Source: Saururus chinensis
Taxonomy: Eukaryota; Streptophyta; Magnoliopsida; Piperales; Saururaceae
Length of the DNA stretch: 64,000 bases
Direction of reading: 5' to 3'
Assembly (NCBI GenBank): GCA_035235625.1
Contig: CP141140.1
Span: forward strand, 56,601,351-56,665,350
Shown: positions 12,301-24,255 of the stretch, piece after piece
Layout: each line of letters begins with the position of its first letter
Position numbering within the stretch: position 1 is the first letter of the stretch
Position numbers and translations under genes: made by a program
The notes under the pieces: model-generated
Database searches by the model: none
What the model saw: only the letters and a program-made list of their open reading frames with translations
What the model was told of the DNA's origin: nothing

Positions 12301-15300
12301 AGCTAGAAGAATACAGTCAAATGGTGAAATCAGTGAAGGCCTCAGAAGAGAAGAAGAAGAGAATTTATAGTAGGAGACCGGGTCTCAGAACTAACAATTT
12401 CTTTGCTAGACTAAGACTATTAGAAGACCTAGTTGAATCAAGGCTAGGATGTAAGGCAATCTTAGAGGAGACTGGGTTCTATTAGTATATGAATGCGAGT
12501 CAATCATTATCTGTAGGCCGCTCTTGAATGTTCTAATAGTTGAGTGTTGGGACGAATCACAAGAGGTGTTCAACATTAGAGGCAAAATATTACCCTTTAT
12601 TGTGGAAGAAGTTGCATTGATCACAGGTTTGACTGCGAAAGGGAACCCCTTTGAAGTTGGACAGTGATGAGAGAAAGGCTGCCCAAGGCAAGGGGAAATT
12701 CTTCAAAAAGTTCTTCATAGGGAAGTGGCCGGAGAAGAATCTTATTGAAGAAATTTTGAAGGAAGTGGTAGACAATAGATGGGTTGTCTTTGATGAGGAC
12801 TTAGCACAATTGGTCATCGTGCACATGGGGGTCCTTATTTTATTCACACAAAGCAACAGATCCATCTCCCCATCTTTGTGTGACTTCATGGATGACCTAA
12901 CAGTTGTAGGGAGGTACAACTGGGCTAAAGTAGTGCATGACATGTTGCTTCGGGGTAGAGAAGATAAGTGCTTTGCCACTGCCAGAATTCTCATTGGGGC
13001 TTCATTTGTTTTACAGGTAAATTTTGTATTATCCATAACACAATTGATAATATGATCACATTATTAATAACATGATAACATATTAACACTTTATGTATAT
13101 CATTTTATGAATCACACGATAGTGTAAGTATCGTGTTTACAATAACACACTATTTGATTTCCATGTTATTCATTACATGCTATATAAGATATCATGTTAT
13201 CGAGAAGACAATAAAGTACTATATTGTGTATATTCAATTACACAATGTGAGCATGTTGTGTATTCAATGACATGATTAGTTTAATAAATATGTTATCCAT
13301 GACATGACATAGGATCACTATTAACGAGATTGTTTTGCTAGGTATGGTTTTTTTAGCATATTTTTATGTGGGCTCCAAGTTCTCCTCCATGTAGCTCGAG
13401 GTGCAAGAGATGGCCCAAGTTTACGCAACTGATGATGGGAGTGGAGAAGGCCGCTAAACTTGACCCGACCAATGAAAAGTCAAGGAAGAAGTTGTTGGCT
13501 CATCACAGGATGAGGAAGTGGTACGAGGAGATGCTCGTGCAGCTCAAGGTAGATTCTGAAGTTTTTATGCAAATAACTCCAATTGCCAAGGACGACCCCT
13601 AAGGAGAAGAAGACGGCCACACATACCATGATACAAAGGGAACTAGTTCTTATTCAAGCATATCATGGTCAAACATCAGGGCAATCTCATTGAGAGCTTT
13701 GTCATGCCAGTAAATACCATGACTAGTATCATTGCTGTCATATTGGAAAATGCTATTTTGTACTAGGAGCAGGGTTGGAGCACCGACAGTGTGCAATTTG
13801 CTCTCTAGAGGGTTAAAAACACTCTTGAGTTGGCAACAAGCTTAATCGAGCAAATGCAGCCCCCACTTGAACAGGATACTGAGCAGCGGCATGAACCCCC
13901 TCAATAAGAGATCTGACATGCAACAACCCCTCTGCTAACAACCAAAGGAGAAACGTCGGTTAGCGTCAAGTCTAGAGCTTCTAAATCAAGTGAAGTTATA
14001 CACCAATTTGCTCATGAAGAGCAAAGAAAATTTGTCCCTCAATATGTTGATGAGGATTTCATTTTGTGTAAATATTTATTCAATAACATGACCTTTTCTG
14101 TTATCATATTAGTTGCTAGATCATTGTGTCATCAATAACATGCAAACATACAGTACCGTTTTATATGAAAATGATATGGTAGTAGTCATGTGATTGATAA
14201 CACGACCATTTCGATTAACATACTAGTTTCAATACGATAGGTGGAAAAGTTGTGTCATCAATAATACTCTTTGTTTGCCTATCACATATTTATTTATATG
14301 AATTGTTACATGTACTATGTAAAGAAAAGGGAGCCAAAAACTAACTTCTCATAAAAGAAGAAGGGCCCAAAGGTTGAAAGGACTATAATCACCAAATTCC
14401 TCTAAAAATTAATGAGGAAGTGGTTTAATTTCTGTGAGGAAGAAAAGGTACAATCCCAGGAGGAGAGAGTAGTGCAAAGTTGGGAGGAGGAAGCGATGCC
14501 ACCAAAGCAAATAAAGCTAAGGATAAAGAAACATAAAGCTTCAGATGCTAGCCCCATTGCATCCCTGCTACCTCTCATGCTTACGAAGACGAGGTACACA
14601 GTGGCTAATCTACCAACTCATGCACCAAAGGGGGAGGCACCAACCAAGAAGGATGTCAAAGCGATATATCAACTACATCGCCGAGAAGATTGCAAAGTTG
14701 ACTTAGCTTGTAAGGGAGGAGTAGTAGGCAAAAGCCAGGGGATGATGTTTCATTGGCATTTGTCCCTACCCCATATATTAGCCCTACCCCATAGGCATTT
14801 TCTGCAAAGTCTCCTACCCCAGAAAGGATCGCCTCAAATGTTGCTTCCAGTAGTGCCACTATATTGGATACCCCTAATCCAGTTAATAAGGAACTACGAG
14901 AAAGTATTCGACATATGATAGAAGTCAAAGAGCACATTGAGAAGCAAAAGGACAAAGAGGAAGTAGTTCTAGTGCTGCACAACTACCTTGATCTACATAC
15001 CGTGTTCCACATGGAGATTTTACGTGGTGAAGATTAGGAGACCATCCAGAATTTTTTGGCACACCCACACAAGGAATAGCCTATGGTGACACTTCTCCAC
15101 CCTGATTATATGTCTCTACTTAGATAGGATTGCATAATGAATGAGGTAATAATTATTGAATAGTTCACTTCCGTGTTATTGTCCACACAATTCATTACAT
15201 TGTGTGTTATGAATAACACGATATGTGAAATAAGGCTTTAGCCACATTTGTCTTTCACGTAATTGTAAATATGACCCAACCACATATCGTTGTATCAATA

Positions 15301-16171
15301 ACATGATAATTTTAAAATGGTATTATTGTGTGTAATTAGCATATTTATGTTTACGACATAGTATATGTCATTGTATCAATAACACAATAATTTTAAAATA
15401 AAATTATCACATGTAATTAGCGTATTTGTGTATATGTCATTGTATCAATAACACGATAATTTTAAAATGATATTATCGTGTGTAGTATACGTTGTATTAG
15501 CGGTTATACACTAATCAACATGTGTTTGTATTAACACAATATATCGTATGTCGTGTTACCACTAACACTAATATGTTGTTGATAATTTTAGGTCATAGAT
15601 GTGTTCCTCCAACTTCCGGAGGAGTGGAGTATTAGATATCCCAACGTTTATCTCAACTATTTTTTTGGGAGATTTTTTATCCAGCACTACTACAATGTTG
15701 GGATGCAGCATGATGAGGAGATGCGTCCCAAAATCATGGGCAACTTGATGAGGCTGAATGTTAACATCGAGAGGATTTCATTTTGATCTATGTCATTGGC
15801 CATTTTTTGCTGCTCAATGCCTGTGCAGGGAGAAGAGGTTTAGGTGGTATATCTAAATGGGTGACCACAATCACCACTTTGTAGAGGTCGACCATATTTG
15901 GAAACATGTTGCTATAGAAATGGAGAGGGTCCTTTACATAAAGGGTGTAACAAAGTGGCCAATGATGAAGATCAATAAATGCCCATATCAAGAGACAAAC
16001 GAAGATTGTGGGGTGTTCCTCGTGTATTTTATAGCAAAGGTAGCCGGAGGAGTCATTCAACAAGATTTTACCCGAGTAGAGATCTCAAATTTGGTCAGGC
16101 TTCATATATGTACGACAATTCTTCAAGGGCGAATAGATCAAGAATTCGATGCAAAATCAGATGAATTTTAG
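12301..16171 (+). pseudogene. DUF1985/Ulp1 (C48) protease gene of the Mutator-like element, broken
   Basis: Ulp1/SENP-type cysteine proteases cleave SUMO-like conjugates; MULE-borne copies have unknown roles. Putative exon 1 (12301-13015, ending at a GT donor) carries DUF1985-like sequence: NNFFARLRLLEDLVESRLG in one frame, then LPFIVEEVALITGL in a second, then a third frame from 12651 to 13015. That implies at least two frameshifts. A middle exon lies at about 13340-13602 and a charged region at 14412-14918. The protease part is at about 15594-16171. It ends in CPYQETNEDCGVFLVYF, holding the family's Gln and catalytic Cys. The catalytic His is probably the HWPFF at about 15794, which is out of frame with the Cys segment. 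Introns hold the palindromic motif. It is not functional as it stands. Confidence 0.75.
15286..15490. repeat. Triplicated palindromic unit
   Basis: Three diverged copies start at about 15286, 15367 and 15437. Each reads TTGTATCAATAACAYRATAA, then TTTTAAAATRRWATTAT, then a GTGTAATTAG-like run. The units contain the ATAACACGAT half-site and its inverse. This shows directly how the motif multiplies by local duplication. Confidence 0.75.
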
Positions 16172-17346
16172 TAGGGTTTTTTTTTGGCCTCTCTTATACA
16201 ACACAATTTATAAAGTTCACCCAACTGTTTTAATTTCACTCAATATTGTGTGGTCTATGGTAGCATATCGTGTAATCAACTACGTGACTTTACATCCATC
16301 ATGTACACGAACTCATGTTCATTCGTCTAATATAGGATACATATTGTGTAATCAGCACAATGCATATACTTAAGTCATGTAATTAATAACATGAAGACAT
16401 GTTAAGTCATCTAAGATAGGTTATAGATTGTGTAAGAAACAACATGCCAAGACGTATGTCATGTCATCGATCATACTACATTTTGTTAGATAGGGTTAGA
16501 AAAAAATGATCATCTCGATAGTCATGTAACCAATCACACGAAGTATAGTTAGGTCGTGAAATATTAGTGTGATGATCGTATCACCGAGAACACGACCATA
16601 TGTTGATCTTGTCACTGATAACATGACTTAAAGATAGGTCATGTTTAATATGTTACACACTATGGTTTGAAATGATTTCATGTGTTGCAAAATAGGAGAG
16701 CAAAATAGCAAATTTGTAGGAAAAAACACTTTTTTTCATTAATATTACTTGATGAGACCATTACGTAACATAAAAAAACCTAAAAAATTACATCAGTAGA
16801 CCACAATCCTATCACCGATTGCAATTATAAAAATAGAAGATCGTACACCATCTATCTCTATGACCACAACCTAGTGAACCATAAAATAAAATGCAATTAG
16901 ACATTTAGGACATTGAAATAATGCCAGATTATGACTCATCATCCTCATAGGCTGATGAGGCCGCACCGGTCTACTCATCTACCTCAAGGTGACGAGTCAT
17001 GATCGGGAAATATTTCAATGTACTAAAGGCTCCCACATTTTTCCCAGATGGCTCACCATGCCATTCTGATGGAGATGGATGGTGTTTAATCTGTCCCAGT
17101 GCTGAAGTTCCTTGGGTGAGTGTTCTCTCGACAGTCTCCTAGTAGTGGGCATCGAATGGTTACTTAATCTAATAAAAATTGCGGATTTATAATTACCGAA
17201 TCAAAACTGAATGCATTGGAAATTGGTGATGACTCCTCGTGAATTGGTGATTCAAATTTATGTTTGCTACACCAGGAATTGGATTGACTCTTCAGTAAAT
17301 GGTGACCTCGAAAATTGGCATGACTCTTCGGAAATTGATCATATAT
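16172..17346. other. Spacer between the two Mutator-element genes
   Basis: No gene was recognised. The first half (to about 16680) is dense in half-palindromes of the ATAACACGAT type. The remainder is AT-rich, with a repeated GAATTGGTGA/GAAATTGRT motif at about 17215-17340. Confidence 0.5.
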
Positions 17347-17355
17347 TTAATGTTA

Positions 17356-18063
17356 GAACGTGGCTATTCAAACCCCACTTTTTTCCCTATGTCCTCCAAA
17401 ACAAAGTGAAAAAGAGGTTCTTTTTACTTCATTCCCCCATATTTCCCCCCTCATTTTGCTCATACTTCCCCCACTACATTAAACCCCACTCCTTTTCGAC
17501 AATGATGACATTGACTTTGGCGATAACTTTAGTGGAAAGATCTGGCGTGTAAGACTGGTAGTATGTTGTATTGGCCACACCAGCTAGATTCGGTGCACAG
17601 GTTGAATTTGACCTGCGTAGCCAGTCATACAGCACCAGATCCAGCCTGCGTATAGGATCTGGCCATGCTCGGCCCGCACTGGCCGTGCACAGCCAGATAT
17701 GGCCTATGCAGGTTAGCGCTGCCAATTCGCCAGATCTAGCTACAAGCTGGATTGGCAAGGCAAGCCAGTCCACCAAACTGGCTTGCGCATGGCCAGTCTG
17801 GGGTGGATTTGGCCGCGCAAGCCAAATTCGGCAGCCTGCATGGCTAGATTTGGCCTACCGGCCACAATCCTTTTTGCCACCGATGGTATTGGCACCGGCT
17901 CCAACAACTAAGGTTTTACCGGAGAAAAAGGGGAAGGGGGAGAAGTGGGGTAAATTTTTCTTTTTTTAAGTATGGGGGATAAGTGAGAGATTTTAATAAA
18001 GGAGGTTGAGGTAAAGAAGACATGGGGGAAACAAGAAAAAATGGGGTCTAAACAGCCACATTC
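17356..18063. mobile_element. Non-autonomous Mutator-type element (possible Pack-MULE)
   Basis: The left end begins GAACGTGGCTATTCAAACC and the right end, inverted, GAATGTGGCTGTTTAGACC, both continuing into T-rich tracts. A perfect 9-bp target duplication TTAATGTTA flanks it (17347-17355 and 18064-18072), the length typical of Mutator elements. The interior at about 17550-17900 is much more GC-rich than its host and repeats short motifs such as GCCAGATCTGGC-like words. A 132-codon ORF (17571-17969) crosses it, but no domain is recognised. The GC-rich core may be captured host sequence. Confidence 0.85.
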
Positions 18064-18453
18064 TTAATGTTATTGTCATGTTATTGATAACACGATGTTA
18101 ACAATATCATGTAATTGGTGATAATACTTAAACCCTTTGGGTGTGTTTCCGATTACATGATATGTATAAAATATAGAAAATTAACAAACAAAAAATCAAA
18201 ATATTGTGTTATCGACATCACGATCTTTAACTAGGTCGTGTTATCGATAACATGATGCATATACAAAATTATATAGTGGAACATGTCATTTTTCAAAAAT
18301 CATGTCTCTAAGAACACAACTATACATTGACATTTCCTCCTATCAGCTAAAGAAATGTGGTAGAAAAGGCAACCTCGATCGATGTTCCCCTTCCTTATGT
18401 CATTCTCCAAATCTTTTATTCGCCCTCCTTCGGCTTATACTTGGAACATCAGC

Positions 18454-18707
18454 CACATTTGGAGGGTCCTCTTGTGCGTTGGTATATCATTTTCGGTTGT
18501 GACCCAACTACCCGCATACTCCACATTTGCATAGGGCTTTGACCTTTGGTTGTGACTTTATCCGGGTTTTTTATGGAGGTCACATTCGGAGGGTCCTCTT
18601 GTGCGTTGGTACATTGTTTTCGGTTGTGACCCAACTACCCGCATGCTCCACATTTGCATAGGGCTTTGACCTTTGGTTGTGACTTTATCTGATTTTTTTA
18701 TGGACGC
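18454..18707 (-). repeat. 127-bp tandem duplication over the transposase zinc knuckle
   Basis: Units start at 18454 and 18581 and are nearly identical. On the minus strand each can encode a zinc-knuckle-like C-G-A-C..GHNRKQC segment, the C-terminal CCHC motif of MuDR-type transposases, interrupted by a stop. As 127 is not a multiple of three, the two copies cannot both be in frame. Confidence 0.8.
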
Positions 18708-21640
18708 TGCTGCTTGAGTGGGATAGGTGGGTTTAATGTAGGCAGAACTCTAGTCGATGCCCACCGGTGCCTATCTATTGTTGGGTATAAAGGCTATCGA
18801 TATGTCATTTTCTATGTTTCTTTGGAGTAACATTTTTTGCTGTAGTAAAACACATAGAAGAGTATGTGATCAATTGTTGCAATTGCATGTTTACACGGTA
18901 GCTCTAGATGCTGAAACTTTCCGCATGTGCAGCTACATTTGACCGAATTCAATACATTCTATTGATGAATATCGTGTGAATGAGAACACGATAAGTGATA
19001 AAAGTTGTGTTATCGAAAACATGACCCATCAACACTGCCATTACTCTCACAATTATCGTGTTATTTTAACAAATAAACTTACATGAGATTAACGATAATG
19101 TATGAACATACACACGATAGTAATTGCATTTTACCTGGTGATATGGCGAGTTAACCTGAAATTCATACATTGATACCAATAATACATGCACATTCCTTGC
19201 TTCTTCTCTTCTGCTTTCGATGTGTTTACGAGCAAATGAGGTTAACTCTTTAGTCATATTTTGTCCATCTGTCTGACGTTTCTCAAAGAGTGCAATTGTG
19301 TGACTCCCTTATATGCCCAATTAACCGAGTAATAGGCATAGACTTGGCTTTTGAAACATTGCATTAGCACTTTCAAACATGTTTGAGCTTAGTGTTCCAT
19401 ATCTTTTAGCTAGAAATGAAACATTGGCATTGTGCTCTGCACCTATCTTATTTAGCCAAGCAAATGCTCCAGGATAATGTTATTTGATATTGTTCATTGT
19501 TTCATCATACACGTTATGTCTGAAAGTTTCAGCTACCACATGGAGTTGGTTCTTTAGGTAGTTGTCTTTGATTTTTGTCCAACATATTTGCTATCATATG
19601 ATAGATGCAATATCTGTGGCGTGTAGAGGGAAAATACTGCTTGACAACATTTGTCAAGCCCTTTATTAAATAAGAAATAATTATATCCAACTTAGCTGGA
19701 GGATTAAAAAATAATTTATTTCTAAGCAATTCAAGAAACCAGCTGCATGTTTTATCACACTCATTCTCAACCACTGCAAATGCGATGCATAACATATTAT
19801 TATTCCTGTCTAGTACAATTGTTATTTATAGCTGACCAGGATACTTTACCTTCAAGAAAGTCACATCTATTGTTAGCAATGGCCTCAATGGTTCAGGAAT
19901 ATCATATGATCTAATTGGAACAACTACACTTCTTGGATTAATCTCGATAACACAACACGATTCATAGTAGTATTTTTGTAAACTTGAACTATGTAATCAT
20001 CGTGTTCATGTTAATAGGACAGATGAATAGATCGTGTTGTAAGAAAATGCGATAGTAAGCACATCATGTGCCCGATAACACATCACATTCAAATGTCATG
20101 TTTTTGAATGCACGATTCAAGGAATATCATAAGTTTACTTTACCTGCACACCAACATTTCTTGTAGTTCACAATTATACCTTCGTGCTTCAAAATATAAC
20201 ATGTTGTACTTTTCGATGTAATATCTATTGAATCTTTAAATAGTCCATTATATTTTCTCTCAATCCAAATGTGCAATGCTAGAGGATGGTCAGTTAACTT
20301 CCTTTACGTTCCACACGAATGGTCATGTATTAACCTCGTCACAGTCACATAATCTCCTATGTTTGAAGCCCTTATGTACCAATTATAAGACTGATATGTA
20401 CACTTTACAGTGTACATATTCTTGTTCTTATCCACAACATGATATGTGAAATTTGCCTTTATTGCTAAGTCTATCAAAATCCTCTTGAAATGTAACAGGC
20501 TTAGGAAACTTGCCCCTATTTGGAGTAGATTCTGGTAGTCCTTTACTTGCAAACTTCTAATTATTAGCTTACTTTCATCAATATTTGGTTCCAATAGGTC
20601 GTGATCATCGACTATCTCCCACACTGCCTCGGCCTCAATATCAAAATTACTGGGTACCTCGTTGTGTCCGAATTCTTTATGGGCAAACATACTTTCTATG
20701 TTAATTATACCATCCTCATTCCATTTATCATCACCCCCACACTTTTTCAAATTTTCAGCCATCGTAATTACCACGGCTATATGGATAATTATCAAATGAA
20801 GTCCTTATCGTACCCATGGTTGGCGACATTTCTTCTAATCTAGTCTGATTGACTTCTATCACAAGTCTGTAGGCATTGGATTGTTGTAAGAATAATGGCA
20901 TGGATTTGTTGAGTTCAAATTTTTTGGTTCTCCCAATCTAGAATAGATATTAACGTGTTAATCAATATGCAATATAACTCAACATCTTGTATTCGGTTAC
21001 ATGCTTACAAATCATTTTGTGTTATTTCTAACATGATATGTATACAGGTCATGTTATTACATCTATGCTAAAAAAATTAACGTAATATCACTTTTGTATT
21101 TCACATCATTAGTTTAATGATATTATAAATATCATATTTTTTTCTTAACACGATATTCTTTTTACTGAACATGATATGTTAGATATCGTGCACTCGAGAA
21201 CACAATAAAGAACACCATCATGTGATCTAAAATTTATTGTTACCTAACGGATTCAAAAGTGAATTATGAATCATTGAGTCCCATATGCAATCCGAAATTA
21301 GAGTTGGGGTGAGCTAATACCACCGGTGATTTAGCTCTATTGAATGTTTGGTTCCTTTCTACCAATAGTGATTTGTCACCATTGTCGGGCTCTTTCATCT
21401 CGGCACACAATGATAACTCCTTTTTATTTGCCTTCATATGAATAGAAACCACTTATTGCAGGTCCTTATCGTCTTCTAATTCATATAAAATGGGCAATTG
21501 TGAAGATGGAATTAAATACTTTAAAGTTACATTACTATTGAAAACAAGTTGTTCTTTGACTTGAAGAAGTAGCTTACCGAACCTCACTAATGAGTCAATG
21601 TTCATCAATTATGCCTTTCCACCTATATACACACTATCAT
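18454..21640 (-). pseudogene. MuDR-type (MULE) transposase, broken
   Basis: Read on the minus strand, the parts appear in the expected order. First is a PB1-like N-terminal region (about 21640-21250; LKYLIPSSQLPILYELEDD). Next is the Mutator DNA-binding domain (20795-20304; VKCTYQSYNWYIRASNIGDY ... HDHSCGT). A helix-rich linker to about 20149 follows, ending at a GT donor. Then comes the MULE catalytic domain (about 19960-19530; LTIDVTFLKVKYPGQ, stop, then AFAVVENECDKTCSWFLELL and FPSTRHRYCIYHMIANM). The SWIM zinc finger follows (about 18945-18880; CSCTCGKFQHLELPCKHA), and finally a duplicated zinc knuckle. Several stops break it. The family's ISDR-type second acidic position reads ISYL, so a catalytic Asp is lost. 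The transposase is dead. Confidence 0.85.
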
Positions 21641-21892
21641 TGCCTACCTCTTGGTTGAAATATATGCAAAAACTAATCCTATCCATTATGGGGCTTAAAG
21701 GGTGATCGGATCCGCATAATTGAAGCCTTTTTCACCTTGAACAACTTATGGCATGTAAAAAAATGAGTTTTTACATTTTCCAGCAACTCGCCAATGAGTC
21801 ATCACCAGTCACCTCCCACCGGCGACTCTTGACTGTCGTCGATCAATCCTCTCCACCGGAATGGTGCCACACTATTCTTGTGTTCATTTATT

Positions 21893-21895
<3 letters not shown>

Positions 21896-21986
<91 letters not shown>
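21896..21986. repeat. (TA)n microsatellite
   Basis: About 90 bp of uninterrupted AT dinucleotides just beyond the estimated right edge of the Mutator-like element. It creates a false Tyr-Ile ORF. Confidence 0.97.
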
Positions 21987-21988
<2 letters not shown>

Positions 21989-23076
21989 TATTGGGTTTAT
22001 TTAAAACCTAAGTGCAGTCTCGTCCTAAAATAAGTAATGTGATATTTTAATTTAAAAACTAAGGAATATGGAATATTAGCTTCTTCAGCCAGGTAATATG
22101 GAAAAATCTCTGTATTATTTTATTCACACCATATTCATACCACATGCTAGCTGCTCATATATGTACATCCCTTAGATAAAAAGAGTTTTAAATGTTCCTC
22201 ACTCACCAGGAGCCCAATGTAAAGAACACCATATGGCCATTCATCCGTAGATTGATGGCATATATGATAGTGTCAGTATCTTGACGCTAACATGTGTTAA
22301 CGTGTGCAATGTCCATCTTAAAAATGAATGGTCCTTAGGCATTCTTTACGTTGGGCTCAAAGTGAGCAGGGAACATAAACTCTTCCCCCTTAATGATGCC
22401 TTCTATGTTGTCCAAGTTGAGGAGATGATGAGACTGGAACCTAACACCTACATAAAAAAATATTTGGGCCACATTTCATTTTAAACATCTAAGTACGAAT
22501 TTTGAAGGAGTTGTGCTATGTGAATTGCTAGGTATAGAAGTGCATATGTGCATGTCCCCACTAAGGGGCTATTTGTGTATTGAATTTCTATAAGATTACC
22601 CCAATTCTAACTCGAATTATCGGAATCATGTTTAAGACGAAAGTTAATTCCAAGCCAGAATCACAAAAGGTGATTCCGTCGATTTTAGCTCCCAACCCCG
22701 GTTTCAAAAATTACACATTTCATTATTTTTTAATGGTTACCTTTCATATCAATTTGAGTCTTGAGAAATATGTCATATAAGTATGGCCTATTTTAAAAGT
22801 TCAAAATTATCTACCTTGGTGGGATCTTATTTTATAAAGCTCGAATTTATGAGCATAATAGAACCAATAACATATATATCCAAGTTCGGGAGAGAATTAT
22901 ATTAATCTAAAGTTTTAAAATTGGGTTTTAAATGACATCCAAATTTATTCTAAATTATTACCAACCGTAATTCAAATTCAATGATGAATTTCTCAAGTTA
23001 ATAATTCTAAAAAAATTTACATATGTTTCTAAAAAATCTAACACTTAAGTATTTTGAATCCCAAGACGATTTCATC
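21987..23076. other. Non-coding spacer
   Basis: No gene was recognised. AAGGGGCTATTTGTGTA at 22563-22580 resembles the Tourist-like ends seen elsewhere in the window, but its partner end was not found. A loose similarity links 22260-22400 with 49640-49760 (GTGTTAACGTG-like sequence followed by a GAATGG/AAGGGC run), suggesting an old dispersed repeat. Confidence 0.4.
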
Positions 23077-24255
23077 TCAAGAGTAATTGATGTGGTTTAG
23101 CTAAAAGGCACCTAGTCTATGGTACACAATAGACTAAGCTCTCCACAATACAGGCATCGCAAGATCTGACGGCCATGAATACTTGCGACTTTGTCAGCTT
23201 ATGAAGATCAACCGCTGCAAGATGCCACAATTTTGATAATATTGGTCAATTACTCTATAGTGAGAGCAAACCAAATGCATTGCACAATGAAATTTCCTTA
23301 AAGAAGCTTCTGATTTCTGTATTTTATTTTCATAAATCAAACTGGGAGCAGATGCATCAGTAGTAAAGTCTTGTACTATGGGAGATGTTTATAGCTCCTT
23401 GGATTTCAAATCATTTCTCACAATTCCATAGGAATAATACATCCACATTAATAACTCTATTTAATTTTTTAAAATAAATTAAAACAATAAAGCTATTACT
23501 ACGGTATAGAGGGAATATAACATAACAACTTTTGTAGGGCAACCTATTTTCTAAAGCAAAGAGTTACAAAATTACTTGAGCAAGGTTATTAACAAGGGGC
23601 TACACCCCTACAAATAAAGTCATTCTGGCATAAGGGACTGCAATCTCGCCAACATAAAGACCTCTGCCAAAACAGAGCATGGCCTGCGAGGGAATCACGA
23701 CACTAGTTTTTCTAAAAACATGCTTGAAATCACAAGCACCCAGCCCTCAAAGGACCCCATGAAGTTTTTGTATACGCTAGTCAATCTTGGACATGGGACG
23801 TTTGTAACATGTATTTCCTATGTTGGACCATAGTATGGACTTAGACCGACATGGTTCACGTTTATTTGCAGTTTGGGTGAGTCGATACAAGCCACGAGGT
23901 TCAAGGACAATGAGGACAGTTGCATTGAGCCTACAGGAACCATCGTGATACATATTCTAATAGGACTCACATCCAACACACACGCATATTAGGCATGTGA
24001 CTAGAGTGTACATATTCACCTTATGGGGTCTAGTCTTAGAATTTGTGCCTTTGGTTGGACCTGTAGTTAGCGAATTGTAAACCCTTTCATGCCCATGGTC
24101 ATGTGAAAAGGCTCATACTAAACCACATCCGTTGTATTAGACCATCTAGAGAAACTGTGCAAAGTTTAGATGTAGGCCCATGGTAAGTCCACTTAAGGAA
24201 GAGAGTATAAAAGATATAAGAAAGGGGGAAAGAGCCCTAAGTTCTTCCCCTCTCC
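23077..24255. repeat. Segmental duplication copy 2, left block (pairs with 1-1115)
   Basis: Direct-orientation duplicate of the first 1.1 kb of the window, sharing the run from ATGATGTGG-type sequence through TATAAAAG to the GAGCCCTAA motif. It contains roughly 80 bp extra near 23560-23680 compared with copy 1. No gene was recognised. Confidence 0.85.

Larger units (their letters stand above)
12001..21230. repeat. Dispersed palindromic motif ATCGTGTTAT..ATAACACGAT
   Basis: Full or half palindromes recur in clusters at about 11940-12260, 13020-13330, 14060-14290, 15150-15590, 16250-16680, 18070-18260, 18960-19070, 19940-20130 and 20950-21230. Near-perfect full sites lie at 12021-12042, 15201-15223, 18076-18097 and 18235-18254. 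The clusters sit in introns and spacers of the two transposon genes, not in recognised exons. I did not notice the motif elsewhere in the window. Its role is unknown. Candidates are transposase binding sites or a self-spreading micro-repeat. Confidence 0.8.
11890..21650. mobile_element. Mutator-like element carrying Ulp1 and transposase genes (decayed)
   Basis: Two degenerate, convergent genes define it: a DUF1985/Ulp1-type protease gene on the plus strand (12301-16171) and a MuDR-type transposase on the minus strand (18454-21640). Plant Mutator-like elements of the Kaonashi type are known to carry an Ulp1-like gene beside the transposase. The outer limits are estimates, because no convincing long terminal inverted repeats or 9-bp target duplication were found. 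Palindromic ATCGTGTTAT/ATAACACGAT motifs run through its introns and spacers. A smaller Mutator-type element (17356-18063) is inserted between the genes. Confidence 0.75.

Noticed and set aside
17571..17969. 132-codon ORF inside the small Mutator-type element
   Set aside because: No domain is recognised; reported only as possible captured sequence, not as a gene.
11690..21780. Terminal inverted repeats of the large Mutator-like element
   Set aside because: A few T/A-rich words pair weakly, but nothing exceeds what AT-rich DNA gives by chance, so the ends are left as estimates.
21748..21987. ORF ending in Tyr-Ile repeat
   Set aside because: Again the product of a TA tract; the preceding residues match no family.
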